From NCBI GenBank assembly GCA_031291635.1, contig JARLIR010000115.1, positions 1 through 48,309 on the forward strand: a stretch of DNA of 48,309 bases, in the 5' to 3' direction. How positions within the stretch are numbered: the first letter of the stretch is position 1; the number at the start of each line of letters is the position of its first letter. A program made the position numbers and the translations under genes. The notes under the pieces were generated by a model. It saw only the letters and a list, made by a program, of their open reading frames with translations. It made no database searches and was not told the origin of the DNA. The DNA is from Rhizomicrobium sp. (lineage in GTDB: Bacteria > Pseudomonadota > Alphaproteobacteria > Micropepsales > Micropepsaceae). Shown piece after piece: positions 1 to 7,786 of the stretch.

Positions 1-630
1 CACCGTTGCGGTGGATGTCCGCTTTTGAGGGCTAAGCGGGCGTAGGGCGGCGGACCGTTCTATGCGACCCGCTCTCATCAAACTTGAAAACGCGCGCAAG
101 CCTTCCCACATCTCTGCCGTGGCGCTGAAGGCTTGCGCATGAAGCGTTGTTTTGTCTTTTGCAGAAAGGCTTGCCGCGTTGTGGTCAGGGGGGCTTGCGA
201 AAGCCAAAGCAGGCGAGGGCGGAGCATTGCCATTCGGCTCCCAAAAATAGTTTCGCCGAACAATTATCTTGCCGAAGCGAGCTCTGGCGCAGGACCCGGG
301 CTCTTGCAATCCGCCGTCGCACTTCCCATTTCGCTGAATGCTCTTTGACCTTGTGAAGCGATGATCCAACGCCAGGCGCGTGAACGCGCCCGTTTTTGCG
401 CCGCGTTAGCAGCTTTCGTTCATCTGGCGAAAATTGTTTGAGATCAAACCATTAGAGGCCAAAACCGGTATTCGAATGCCAATTTGGACGCAGCCCCCCC
501 CTGGCTCGGCGCGATGCCCATCAGGGGCGGCTTACGGCCCGCCGTTCATCGGGCGAAAGCGTTGGATGATCAATCGCTTAAAGGCCGCGCTGCGAATTGT
601 TTGGTGGAAAAAAAACGAATGCCCCCCAAC
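1..630. other. Gene-poor stretch at window start
   Basis: No open frame here has a convincing start, ribosome binding site or recognisable protein. The only notable item is one copy of the 15-bp dispersed repeat at 257-271. The stretch ends in the terminator of the following minus-strand operon. Confidence 0.5.
257..271 (-). repeat. Dispersed 15-bp repeat, copy A
   Basis: Reads CAAGATAATTGTTCG on the minus strand. The same 15 bases occur at 29105-29119 and 29146-29160 on the plus strand. The flanks are TTCGG on one side and GCGAA on the other, so the extended unit is partly palindromic. It is AT-rich against its GC-rich surroundings and lies outside any convincing gene. Confidence 0.65.
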
Positions 631-655
631 AAAAAGGGCGCCCGCGGGCGCCCTT
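631..655 (-). terminator. Rho-independent terminator after the beta-helix gene
   Basis: A perfect 10-bp stem (AAGGGCGCCC at 634-643 with GGGCGCCCTT at 646-655) and a 2-nt loop. Read on the minus strand it ends in a run of five T. It lies about 25 bp past the stop of the beta-helix gene. Confidence 0.8.
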
Positions 656-679
656 GCTGCAAGCCCGTGAGGCGGGGCC

Positions 680-2221
680 TTAGAACAGCCAGTTGAAGCG
701 ATCGCGATTGCAGGTGTTGGCTTTCACCCGCACCGGATCGTCATTGAAGTCGTCGTCGATGCATTGGCCATGTTCGGCATAGATGGTGTTGCCCATCAGC
801 TTGCCGTTCAAGTGATGCTGGGCGCCGCCGAAGCGTCCGTCGATGCGCACGCCGGCGCGATGAGCATTGGCGATCAGATTGTTCTCCACCACCGGGCCAC
901 CGCCATCGCTGTCGATGATCGGAATGGCCGCGAAGTCGGCGAACATCGGCGGCGGGAAGGCTTGGCTCGCCAGCATGCGGATGCCGTCCTCGGCACCGAC
1001 GATCTTGTTGCTGGAGATCAGGGCCCCGGCGCCAAAGGTGGTGATGCCGGTTTCGCGGCTGTCGCTGATGACAGTGCCGGTGATCTGCGATTCCGCACCC
1101 GGCGCCACGATGATGCCGTCGCGCGCTTTGGTGATGGTCGAGCGTTCCACCGTCACCATACCAAGCTGGCCGGGCAGCAGCAGGATGCCGGTGTCGGGCT
1201 TGGTCAGTTTGACATCGGTGAGGCGCAGGCCTCGGGTTCCAGAGGAAGCCAAGATGCCAATCGAGGCGCCGATGATATTGGTGCCTTCCACGGAACCTTC
1301 GCTGCATTCCAGCGCCAGTCCGACGGAGCCGTGAATGGTGCCGCCATCGCGGTCGAGGCAATCGGTGCGTCCCAGATTGAGGAAGGCGGCGCCGTTGCGT
1401 CCGGCGATGTCGATATCGACGTTCTTCAACTCTACCGTTGCCCGGCGCGCATGCACACCGGAGAAGTCGGTTTCGATTTTGCTCTGCTCCAGCGTCAGCT
1501 CGCCGGATTCCTTAACGTCGAAGGCCCAATCGGCGCCGCGTGAATCCACTTGCGAGTTGCGCATGGTGACGTGACCGGCTTCCACCGCCACGCAAGGCGT
1601 CTCGCGCGAACGGGCAATGAACTTGATGCCGTCGATGATCAAGCTATCGCCGAGCGGGATATGGGCGGTGAGGCAGGGCTTGCCTTGCGGGGCTTGGATC
1701 ACTGCCCTGCCCGAACCATAGGTCGCCAGCGTCAGCGGCTTATGGATATGGACGGACTCGACGCAGGTCATGCCTTCGCCGGGCGGAATGATCAGGATGG
1801 TGGCGTTGGGCGAGGCCGCCTCAGCCGCTTCGTCGATGGAGAAGAAGACGGTGCGATGGCCTTCGTGATGCTCTTCGTGACGGCCTTCATGGTGGCCCTC
1901 GTGGCGATCTCCGTCATAATCTTCGTGCCAGGCTTTGCCGCAATCGACCAGCAGGGTCTCATGGCCGAGCATGCCCGGCAGTCTGGGCCCCTCGTGATGC
2001 TCGATGCGGCGATGGTCTTCGTGATAGCCCGTCGGTCGCGGGCAATAGCCACCGAAACGGCACCAGCGCGGATCGATTTCCGGCACCGCGTCGTAAGGGT
2101 TCAACTGCTGCGCAGCTTCGCTGGGATAGCCGTAAGACGGAAGGTGGTCATAGGGATCTGCACTGGCAGAGGCTGTCAGGCAGGCCGCAAACAGACCGAA
2201 GGCGAGAAGGCGTTTCATCAT
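680..2221 (-). CDS. Secreted right-handed beta-helix protein with His-rich segment
   Basis: A 513-residue exported protein of unknown substrate. It starts with a clear signal peptide (MKRLLAFGLFAACLTASASA). Residues about 65-125 are packed with His, Glu and Asp (repeats of the HEGHHEG kind), which suggests metal or polyanion binding. From about residue 125 to the end there are short, regular turns rich in N, D, G and V with phrases such as VTMRNSQVDSRG and GIKFIARSRETPC, the look of a parallel beta-helix of the pectate-lyase/NosD fold. No catalytic residues could be assigned, so enzyme activity is not claimed. The first in-frame ATG (2227) overlaps the upstream stop as ATGA, but the GAGGAG Shine-Dalgarno box sits directly against it and is better spaced for the ATG at 2221 or 2218; 2221 was chosen. 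Translation is probably coupled to the Sel1 gene. Confidence 0.75.
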   Translation of the reverse strand: MMKRLLAFGLFAACLTASASADPYDHLPSYGYPSEAAQQLNPYDAVPEIDPRWCRFGGYCPRPTGYHEDHRRIEHHEGPRLPGMLGHETLLVDCGKAWHEDYDGDRHEGHHEGRHEEHHEGHRTVFFSIDEAAEAASPNATILIIPPGEGMTCVESVHIHKPLTLATYGSGRAVIQAPQGKPCLTAHIPLGDSLIIDGIKFIARSRETPCVAVEAGHVTMRNSQVDSRGADWAFDVKESGELTLEQSKIETDFSGVHARRATVELKNVDIDIAGRNGAAFLNLGRTDCLDRDGGTIHGSVGLALECSEGSVEGTNIIGASIGILASSGTRGLRLTDVKLTKPDTGILLLPGQLGMVTVERSTITKARDGIIVAPGAESQITGTVISDSRETGITTFGAGALISSNKIVGAEDGIRMLASQAFPPPMFADFAAIPIIDSDGGGPVVENNLIANAHRAGVRIDGRFGGAQHHLNGKLMGNTIYAEHGQCIDDDFNDDPVRVKANTCNRDRFNWLF

Positions 2222-2223
2222 GA

Positions 2224-4128
2224 TCATCTCCTCGCACCCACGGGGCGGTCATGACCGCCGGAATCGGCCTGCCGCAAAAGGTCTATCAACTCGCAACGGG
2301 CGGGCTGGTAACCGGCGGCGGCGGCTTGTGCCGCATAACTGCCGGCCTTGGCCTCATCCGGTTCGATGCCGTTCGGCCCGACGCGGTAGAGGATGTAGAG
2401 ATTGTACAAGGCGTCGGGATAACGCTGATTGGCGGCCTTGATGAACCACTTTTCCGCCCGCACATAGTTTTGCGGCACGCCGACACCCTTGGCGTACATG
2501 ATGCCAAGCCGGTCCTGCGCAATGGCATCACCATCCACCGCCGCCATCTGGATCAGGCGTACGGTTTGCTCGGGCGAGAGAAAGCCCGTCGGTTCGAGAT
2601 CGAGCGCGGCCTGGAACTGCTCCACGGCCCGGCGCAAGCAGATCGGCGGCGGCCCGCAAGCCCGGCCGCGGAAGGCATAGCCGCGGAAGTCGAGGGCTTC
2701 CAAGATGGCCGGGAAGGGCAGTTCACGCACGCGCCGAAGGGCCAGCCTTTCATCCAGTGTCGGCAGGCTTTCGTCGCTGTGCAATTTGCCCTTGGCGGTG
2801 ATGCCCGGATAGTACTCATAGGGCGCCAGCCAATAGCGCGCGCGCCGCTCGGCTTCACCGATGATGCGTCCGGCGTCGGGCGTGTAATAGCGGATGGCGT
2901 TGCGGGCGTTGTTGGCATAGGCCCCGGCCAAAGGATGACCGAGCGAAGCTGCGATCTGGAAGTAGGTCAGGGCTTCACCGTCATTGGCTTCAAACACCGA
3001 CGGCACCGGCCGGAAGCCATAACCGCTCGGGAAGCCGCCGCCATAGGCGCCGCCACTGCCCGGATAGTTGCCGCCGCCCGAACCGTAGCCACTGCCATAA
3101 CTGGCTGGCGGCGGAGCGCCGCCACCAACGGCGATGGTCCCAACCTGATCGGATCCGCCGCCCGTGCTGCCACTGGCGGGCACCGTGGCCGGCCCCGGCG
3201 CACCCATTTGTGCGGACGACGACGGGCCATTGAGGTTGCCGCCCAAGCTGATCGCGCCAGCGCTCGTGGTCGGCGATGTGAGCGCGTAGTTGTCCAGCGG
3301 CTCAGGCGGAATCTCCGCGCCCATGCACTGGTAATCCGGAAAGCGACGGTCCCAGTTTTCCTGGACGTTGAGGACCCAGCTCCACACCGGCAGATGCGGA
3401 TAGGGGCGGTTCGTCAGATTGGCCCAAATCCACCACAGCCAGCCGCTATACCAATGATCCCAGCCAGAGCGCACGCAGAGCATCACGCGCGGCTTCTGAG
3501 TCGCCGAGATCGGACCACCGCCAACCCACCCTGAAGCTTGGATGCGGCCGAGCGTGATAAAGCCTTCGGCGCCTCGGCTCGACAGGATGTAGAGAATGCG
3601 CGCCCGGGCATCGAGGCGTTGTTCGAAGGTCAGATTCGAGAACAGCTGCTCGGCATTGTTCTGGGCATTGCCGCGCACGTTGTTGATCGTGTCATAGGCG
3701 TTGCCGTTGTCGTCGGCGCGATAGTCGTGGCCTTGGCGCAGTGCCAGGAAGTACCAGACATAGGCTTCGACCGGGTCATAGAAACCGGCATTCTTGCTTT
3801 CGCCGGGACCAATGGATTGCGCCGTAGAGTAAAGGTCGCCGAGGCGAATCTGCGCCAGAAAATCGTCACGCTGCCAGGCTTCTTTGCGCCAGACTTTCAC
3901 CGCGTCGGGAAGCGTCATCGCTTGTTCGGTACGCACACCATCGGCATAATCGGCGAAGAGCGGCGTGTTGAAACCAACCAACAAAACAAGGGCCGCAGCG
4001 ATTGTTAGCACCAGCGCCAATCCGCGCACCCGACGCCCCAACGCCGAACGGGGCGGCTGAGGTTGCTCAGCGTCGCCGTGCTGTTTGCCGTCTCGCGAGG
4101 CACGCCGCGATTTCAGAACCCCATTCAA
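2224..4128 (-). CDS. Membrane-anchored Sel1-repeat protein
   Basis: A 634-residue protein. After a basic N-terminus there is one hydrophobic segment at about residues 34-56 (LALVLTIAAALVLLVG), so most of the chain is likely periplasmic. A long low-complexity linker rich in Gly, Ser, Pro and Ala lies in the middle, roughly residues 290-380. The C-terminal quarter carries Sel1-like repeats, for example LGIMYAKGVGVPQNYVRAEKW followed by a second partial unit. Sel1 repeats are TPR-like protein-binding helices, so a scaffold or envelope-signalling role is inferred. The stop overlaps the start region of the beta-helix gene, so the two form an operon and may work together in the envelope. The N-terminal half, with several Trp-rich stretches, was not recognised. 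Confidence 0.75.
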   Translation of the reverse strand: MNGVLKSRRASRDGKQHGDAEQPQPPRSALGRRVRGLALVLTIAAALVLLVGFNTPLFADYADGVRTEQAMTLPDAVKVWRKEAWQRDDFLAQIRLGDLYSTAQSIGPGESKNAGFYDPVEAYVWYFLALRQGHDYRADDNGNAYDTINNVRGNAQNNAEQLFSNLTFEQRLDARARILYILSSRGAEGFITLGRIQASGWVGGGPISATQKPRVMLCVRSGWDHWYSGWLWWIWANLTNRPYPHLPVWSWVLNVQENWDRRFPDYQCMGAEIPPEPLDNYALTSPTTSAGAISLGGNLNGPSSSAQMGAPGPATVPASGSTGGGSDQVGTIAVGGGAPPPASYGSGYGSGGGNYPGSGGAYGGGFPSGYGFRPVPSVFEANDGEALTYFQIAASLGHPLAGAYANNARNAIRYYTPDAGRIIGEAERRARYWLAPYEYYPGITAKGKLHSDESLPTLDERLALRRVRELPFPAILEALDFRGYAFRGRACGPPPICLRRAVEQFQAALDLEPTGFLSPEQTVRLIQMAAVDGDAIAQDRLGIMYAKGVGVPQNYVRAEKWFIKAANQRYPDALYNLYILYRVGPNGIEPDEAKAGSYAAQAAAAGYQPARCELIDLLRQADSGGHDRPVGARR

Positions 4129-4411
4129 CCTGACTATCCCCCAATACGACTAGGTTGCGGATTTATTTAGATTATCCCTAACATTTTACACTGTTCGGCG
4201 CCATCCGGATTCCGGCGGCCAAAGCGCAAAATGCAAGGATGTTCCGTTTACTATAACGGCGCTGCGGCTGGCGTGACGCGGCAAAGACCCGGCGCAATGG
4301 ACGTAAGCCATTGTAGGTCTTGACAATGATGCGTGGATTGCAGGCGCCAACTCGGCTCTTGCGCTGTGGCGCGCGGGAGACAATGCGCCGAACAATTTCG
4401 GTGGATGACGC
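4129..4411. promoter_or_regulatory. Intergenic region, presumed promoter of the Sel1 operon
   Basis: A 283-bp gap between two minus-strand genes. The part next to the Sel1 start (4150-4195) is AT-rich and is the likely promoter, but no clear -35/-10 pair could be fixed. Nothing else was recognised. Confidence 0.35.
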
Positions 4412-5917
4412 CTAGCTGCGCGGTGGTGCAGATGATTCGCGGACCACCAGCTCATGCGCAAGCTGTTGATCTTGCGGCTTATCGTGGGGGCGCTTGTGGG
4501 CCAGAATGGCGACTGCCGCAGCGGCCATGTCCTTGATCGGCTGACGGCAGGTCGTTAGCCGTGGCCACACCACCTGCGCCACAATTGAGTCGTCGAAGCC
4601 GACAATCGACAGATCGTTGGGAATGCTGAGGTTGAAACGATGCGAAACGGCGAGCACGCCCGCCGCCATGTCGTCGTTACCCGCAAAAATCGCGGTCGGA
4701 CGGATCTTGGCGCTGAGCAATTTCTCGCCCGCTTCAAGCCCGGATTGATAGGTGAAATAGCCCTGGGCGCAGAGCTCTTCCTGGAACGATAGTCCGGCAT
4801 CGACCAGCGCCGCGCGATAACCGTCAAAGCGCAGGCGGGCGGCACCGTGATCAGGCTTGCCCTTGACGAAGCCAATGCGACGATGGCCAAGACCGACCAG
4901 ATAGGCGGTCATTTCATAGGCAGCTTTGTATTCGTCGATATTGACGACTGTGGTGCCCGGCATGCGATTGCCGGGAGCGACCCGCACAAAAGGCGTCCGC
5001 GCCGCCGAGAGTTCTTCCATGATGACGCGGTCATCGCACAAGGGCGGTGTCAGGATGACGCCGTGCAGCACCGACTCGCTTACGAGGCTGCGCACGCGCT
5101 GCGCCACATCGAGGTCCTGCAGCGGGTTCAGCAGTTCAACGATCAGGTGGTAACCCTCGTCGCGGCAGCGCGCCAGCGCACCGAGCTGCAGATCGGCGAT
5201 ATAACTGCCAGGCGCCACGTCGTGGAGCAGGCCGATCAGATACGATCTTTCGCTTGCTAGGCCACGTGCGAAGACGTTGGGTTTATAGGCCAGCGCCTCG
5301 ATGGCTGCCAAAACAGCGGTGCGTGTTGCCAGACTCACATTGGGCTGGCGGTTGATCACCAGCGACACGGTCTTGATCGAGACACCGGAGCGCTTGGCAA
5401 CGTCATAGATGCTGACAGGCTTGTCGCTATCTTTGCGGCGTACGGCTTTACCCTTGGTGATCGCTTTGGCATCGATTCCAAGGCGCACCATTTCCGGCAT
5501 GTCTGCCAAGCTCGTTTGCGACGGCTCTGTAAGGCCGGCCCGCATCAAGGTCTTCAGCTTATCGGGGGTGATGCGGCGCACCGTGGCGGCAAGAGTACTG
5601 CGCTCGAAGGCAAAGGCATGCTGGAAAAAGGTCTCGCCACACAACAACTGAAAATAAGGGTTTTCGAGCCAGCGATCGAACAGCGGCTCCTCTGCGAGAT
5701 CGTAAATCTGGCGCAACATGGCGAGGCCGATGGCGAGCCTGGCATGACTGGGGCGGCCTTGCAGGGCCGCCGTCGCACTGGTGCCTAGACGGCCCTCCAG
5801 CAGCCGCCAGTCGATGGCGCTACTGAGTCGGGCCAGCGCATGCTGCGAATCGATGATCTCGTCCAACCGCGGGCCAGGGACGTCCTTATCAACCTCCCGG
5901 CGCTGTCTTGGTCGCAT
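4412..5917 (-). CDS. LacI-family regulator fused to IS5-type transposase N-terminal domain
   Basis: A 501-residue protein against about 340 for a normal LacI repressor. Residues 1-130 resemble the N-terminal domain of IS5-type transposases (DUF772-like): IDWRLLEGRLG, GRPSHARLAIGLAMLRQIYDL, DRWLENPYFQLLCGE and FFQHAFAFERS are all in the family order. The DDE catalytic domain is absent. After a basic linker (about 131-166) a standard LacI helix-turn-helix begins (VSIYDVAKRSGVSIKTVSLV, 168-190), then the hinge and a periplasmic-binding-protein-like effector domain to the end. The start has a GGTGAG box. Internal ATG codons at 5500 and 5491 could give a LacI-only form but have poorer ribosome sites. 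It is downstream of the sugar epimerase in the mannan locus, so it probably controls that locus in response to a manno-sugar; LacI-type palindromes precede the receptor gene. Confidence 0.85.
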   Translation of the reverse strand: MRPRQRREVDKDVPGPRLDEIIDSQHALARLSSAIDWRLLEGRLGTSATAALQGRPSHARLAIGLAMLRQIYDLAEEPLFDRWLENPYFQLLCGETFFQHAFAFERSTLAATVRRITPDKLKTLMRAGLTEPSQTSLADMPEMVRLGIDAKAITKGKAVRRKDSDKPVSIYDVAKRSGVSIKTVSLVINRQPNVSLATRTAVLAAIEALAYKPNVFARGLASERSYLIGLLHDVAPGSYIADLQLGALARCRDEGYHLIVELLNPLQDLDVAQRVRSLVSESVLHGVILTPPLCDDRVIMEELSAARTPFVRVAPGNRMPGTTVVNIDEYKAAYEMTAYLVGLGHRRIGFVKGKPDHGAARLRFDGYRAALVDAGLSFQEELCAQGYFTYQSGLEAGEKLLSAKIRPTAIFAGNDDMAAGVLAVSHRFNLSIPNDLSIVGFDDSIVAQVVWPRLTTCRQPIKDMAAAAVAILAHKRPHDKPQDQQLAHELVVRESSAPPRS

Positions 5918-6052
5918 GTTCTCACCGCGAGCGGTTGGCTCGGCTTTCCGTCAGGCACCAGCACCTGACCGACGCAGGGACTGTACCGCCCCAGGCCCTG
6001 ACGTCAAAGGCAGGCAATGCCACATCCCGGGCCGCAACGCATTTGGTGGGCG

Positions 6053-7195
6053 TCACGCCACCGCCTGGCGCATGCACAGGATGCAACACATAATGTGATA
6101 GAAGGTGCTGGCGGGAGAGGGCTCGACGACGAACTGTCCGTCCGGCTCGAAGCGATCGTACCACAGGCCCTTGGTGGGCGTGTCGAGGTAGCGCCACAGC
6201 GTGGCCATTCCCTGCAAGGCGTCTTGGATCAGCGCGTCTTTTGTCGATTTGTCTTTGGCATAGGGAAGCAGGGCCAGCGCGGCTTTGATGCGCTCGGTTT
6301 GGGCCCATAACCGGGCCGTTGGCACGGTCACGGCAAAGCTGTCATCCATGGCGTGAATGGCGGCATCGCGGGCGGGGTCAATGCCGCGACAGCCATGAAG
6401 GTACAGCGTCTGCGCCGCAGGGACGGCCTCAGCGCGGCCCCGGATTTTGCCCCAAGCCAGAAGCAGCCAAGCCCATTCGAATTGATGGCCGGGTTCCACC
6501 ACATGGCCATCAGCGCCGGGCGCCGGGCTCCAATCGGCAGCAAAAAACTCGCGCAGAAATCCGCCTTGGGCATCAATGAACTTGGTCAGCGCCAGCTCGG
6601 CGACGCGATCGGCGTATTCGCCCCAATTGCCTTCTGGGTCGGCTTCGCACCACGCCAGCAGGGCTTCCAAAAGGTGCATGTGCGGATTGGAGATATAGGC
6701 TTTATCGCCGCTTTCCCGGAAACCGCCCTGCGGCAGGCTGCGGGTTTCGAGAATCACCTTGAACAAGGCTTCGGCTTCGATTTTCAGATCGCCGCGTTCG
6801 GGCATCATGCGATAGACCGAAGCCGTGGCGAGAAGCGCAAAGGCTTGGTCATAAAGCATGTGGGCCGAATCCAGCACCACACCCTGTGGGGACACCAAGG
6901 TAGAGACTTCGCCTGCGCCTTGCCGGTAGTGGCTGAAGAGGTAGTCGATGCCGTGCGCCGCCGCCTCGCGCCAAGGGCCATTCCAACCGAGCGCGCCGGC
7001 TTGGGCGTAGACGTAACTCTGGCGCGATTGTACGCGGGCACGCCGGTTGGTGGGCGGCGGTGTGTCGTCCGGCGACAGTAGTTCGTAATAGCCGCCTGCG
7101 CTGTGGTCGCCACCATTGTTCCACCACAGCGGGAGCGCACACTCTGTGAGCCAATTTTCGTATCGCTGAGTGCCTGCCCGCAACGCATCTAACAT
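6053..7195 (-). CDS. AGE-family sugar epimerase/isomerase (D-mannose isomerase-like)
   Basis: A 380-residue (alpha/alpha)6-barrel enzyme of the N-acylglucosamine 2-epimerase family with no signal peptide, so cytoplasmic. Typical features are RARVQSRQSYVYAQ near residue 53-66, NPHMHLLEALLAW, PGHQFEWAWLL, a QTERIKAALAL segment and STFYHIMC at the C-terminus. These look more like D-mannose isomerase/mannose 2-epimerase than cellobiose 2-epimerase. It would convert mannose to fructose or glucose for central metabolism. A cellobiose-2-epimerase role would fit the known mannobiose to mannosyl-glucose route next to a GH130 phosphorylase, and it cannot be excluded from sequence alone. It is transcribed away from the TonB-dependent receptor across a shared regulatory region and is followed by the LacI regulator 135 bp later. 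Confidence 0.85.
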   Translation of the reverse strand: MLDALRAGTQRYENWLTECALPLWWNNGGDHSAGGYYELLSPDDTPPPTNRRARVQSRQSYVYAQAGALGWNGPWREAAAHGIDYLFSHYRQGAGEVSTLVSPQGVVLDSAHMLYDQAFALLATASVYRMMPERGDLKIEAEALFKVILETRSLPQGGFRESGDKAYISNPHMHLLEALLAWCEADPEGNWGEYADRVAELALTKFIDAQGGFLREFFAADWSPAPGADGHVVEPGHQFEWAWLLLAWGKIRGRAEAVPAAQTLYLHGCRGIDPARDAAIHAMDDSFAVTVPTARLWAQTERIKAALALLPYAKDKSTKDALIQDALQGMATLWRYLDTPTKGLWYDRFEPDGQFVVEPSPASTFYHIMCCILCMRQAVA

Positions 7196-7526
7196 TGTGT
7201 ATTCATCCCCAATTCCATCCTACGACTCCTAAGGGGCTGGCTTGCGTTTGTCACCTAGATCAACGTCTCGCGCTTAAAATCCGTATACTGATTTGTTTGC
7301 TCCGGCGGGCGGCGCCGGTCGTTTGGCTTGTGTCGGGGTGACGCAGGGCCGGTATTTGCGGAGTTGTCGCGCTCTAAGGTGCCGATCCCACGTCACAGGC
7401 CGCTGCTGACGGCAGGACCGCTTACGGTCGCTCAATCCTCCCAAGAGGAAAAAGTAAGCGGTTGAAATCGCTCCCGATATTCACCACCGCCGAAAATGCG
7501 CGCGTGCCCAATCCTTAGGCCACAAT

Positions 7527-7540
7527 TGAAAGCGCTTACC
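7527..7540 (+). promoter_or_regulatory. LacI-type operator 1
   Basis: TGAAAGCGCTTACC contains the AGCGCT centre and fits the catabolite-operator pattern TGWAARCGYTWNCW of LacI-family proteins. It shares the 12 bases GAAAGCGCTTAC with the second site 155 bp downstream. Confidence 0.65.
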
Positions 7541-7681
7541 CCACAAGTATTAACATTATAATCTTTCTAAGATTATGCACTAAGTTACTGATAGCAATAA
7601 GAGTTAACGCTCACAATCGAGAGGGGAGTGCCTAAATAGGCACACTTGCGGCGTTTTTTAGGCGGAACTACGACGCCGCAA

Positions 7682-7697
7682 TAGAAAGCGCTTACTC
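7682..7697 (+). promoter_or_regulatory. LacI-type operator 2
   Basis: TAGAAAGCGCTTACTC repeats the 12-base core of operator 1. It lies about 90 bp before the receptor start codon. Two matching sites 155 bp apart allow DNA looping by a tetrameric regulator; that is inference. Confidence 0.65.
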
Positions 7698-7786
7698 AAC
7701 ACGATAACCTCCCCTCCATCCGCGGTGACATGGGGCAAACCCGGCATCGCCAAAAAAGTACAAATTCTTCAGAAGGGGACGTCCAC

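Larger units (their letters stand above)
7196..7786. promoter_or_regulatory. Divergent regulatory region of the mannan locus
   Basis: A 591-bp spacer between the epimerase gene (minus) and the receptor gene (plus). It holds two strong LacI-type palindromes (7527-7540 and 7682-7697) and a weaker related site at 7454-7465 (GTAAGCGGTTGA). An AT-rich stretch at about 7545-7600 is a likely promoter for the receptor. No coding sequence is seen. Confidence 0.6.

Noticed and set aside
2251-3534. A 427-codon plus-strand frame
   Set aside because: It is the antisense of the Sel1-repeat gene, with composition typical of shadow frames in GC-rich DNA.
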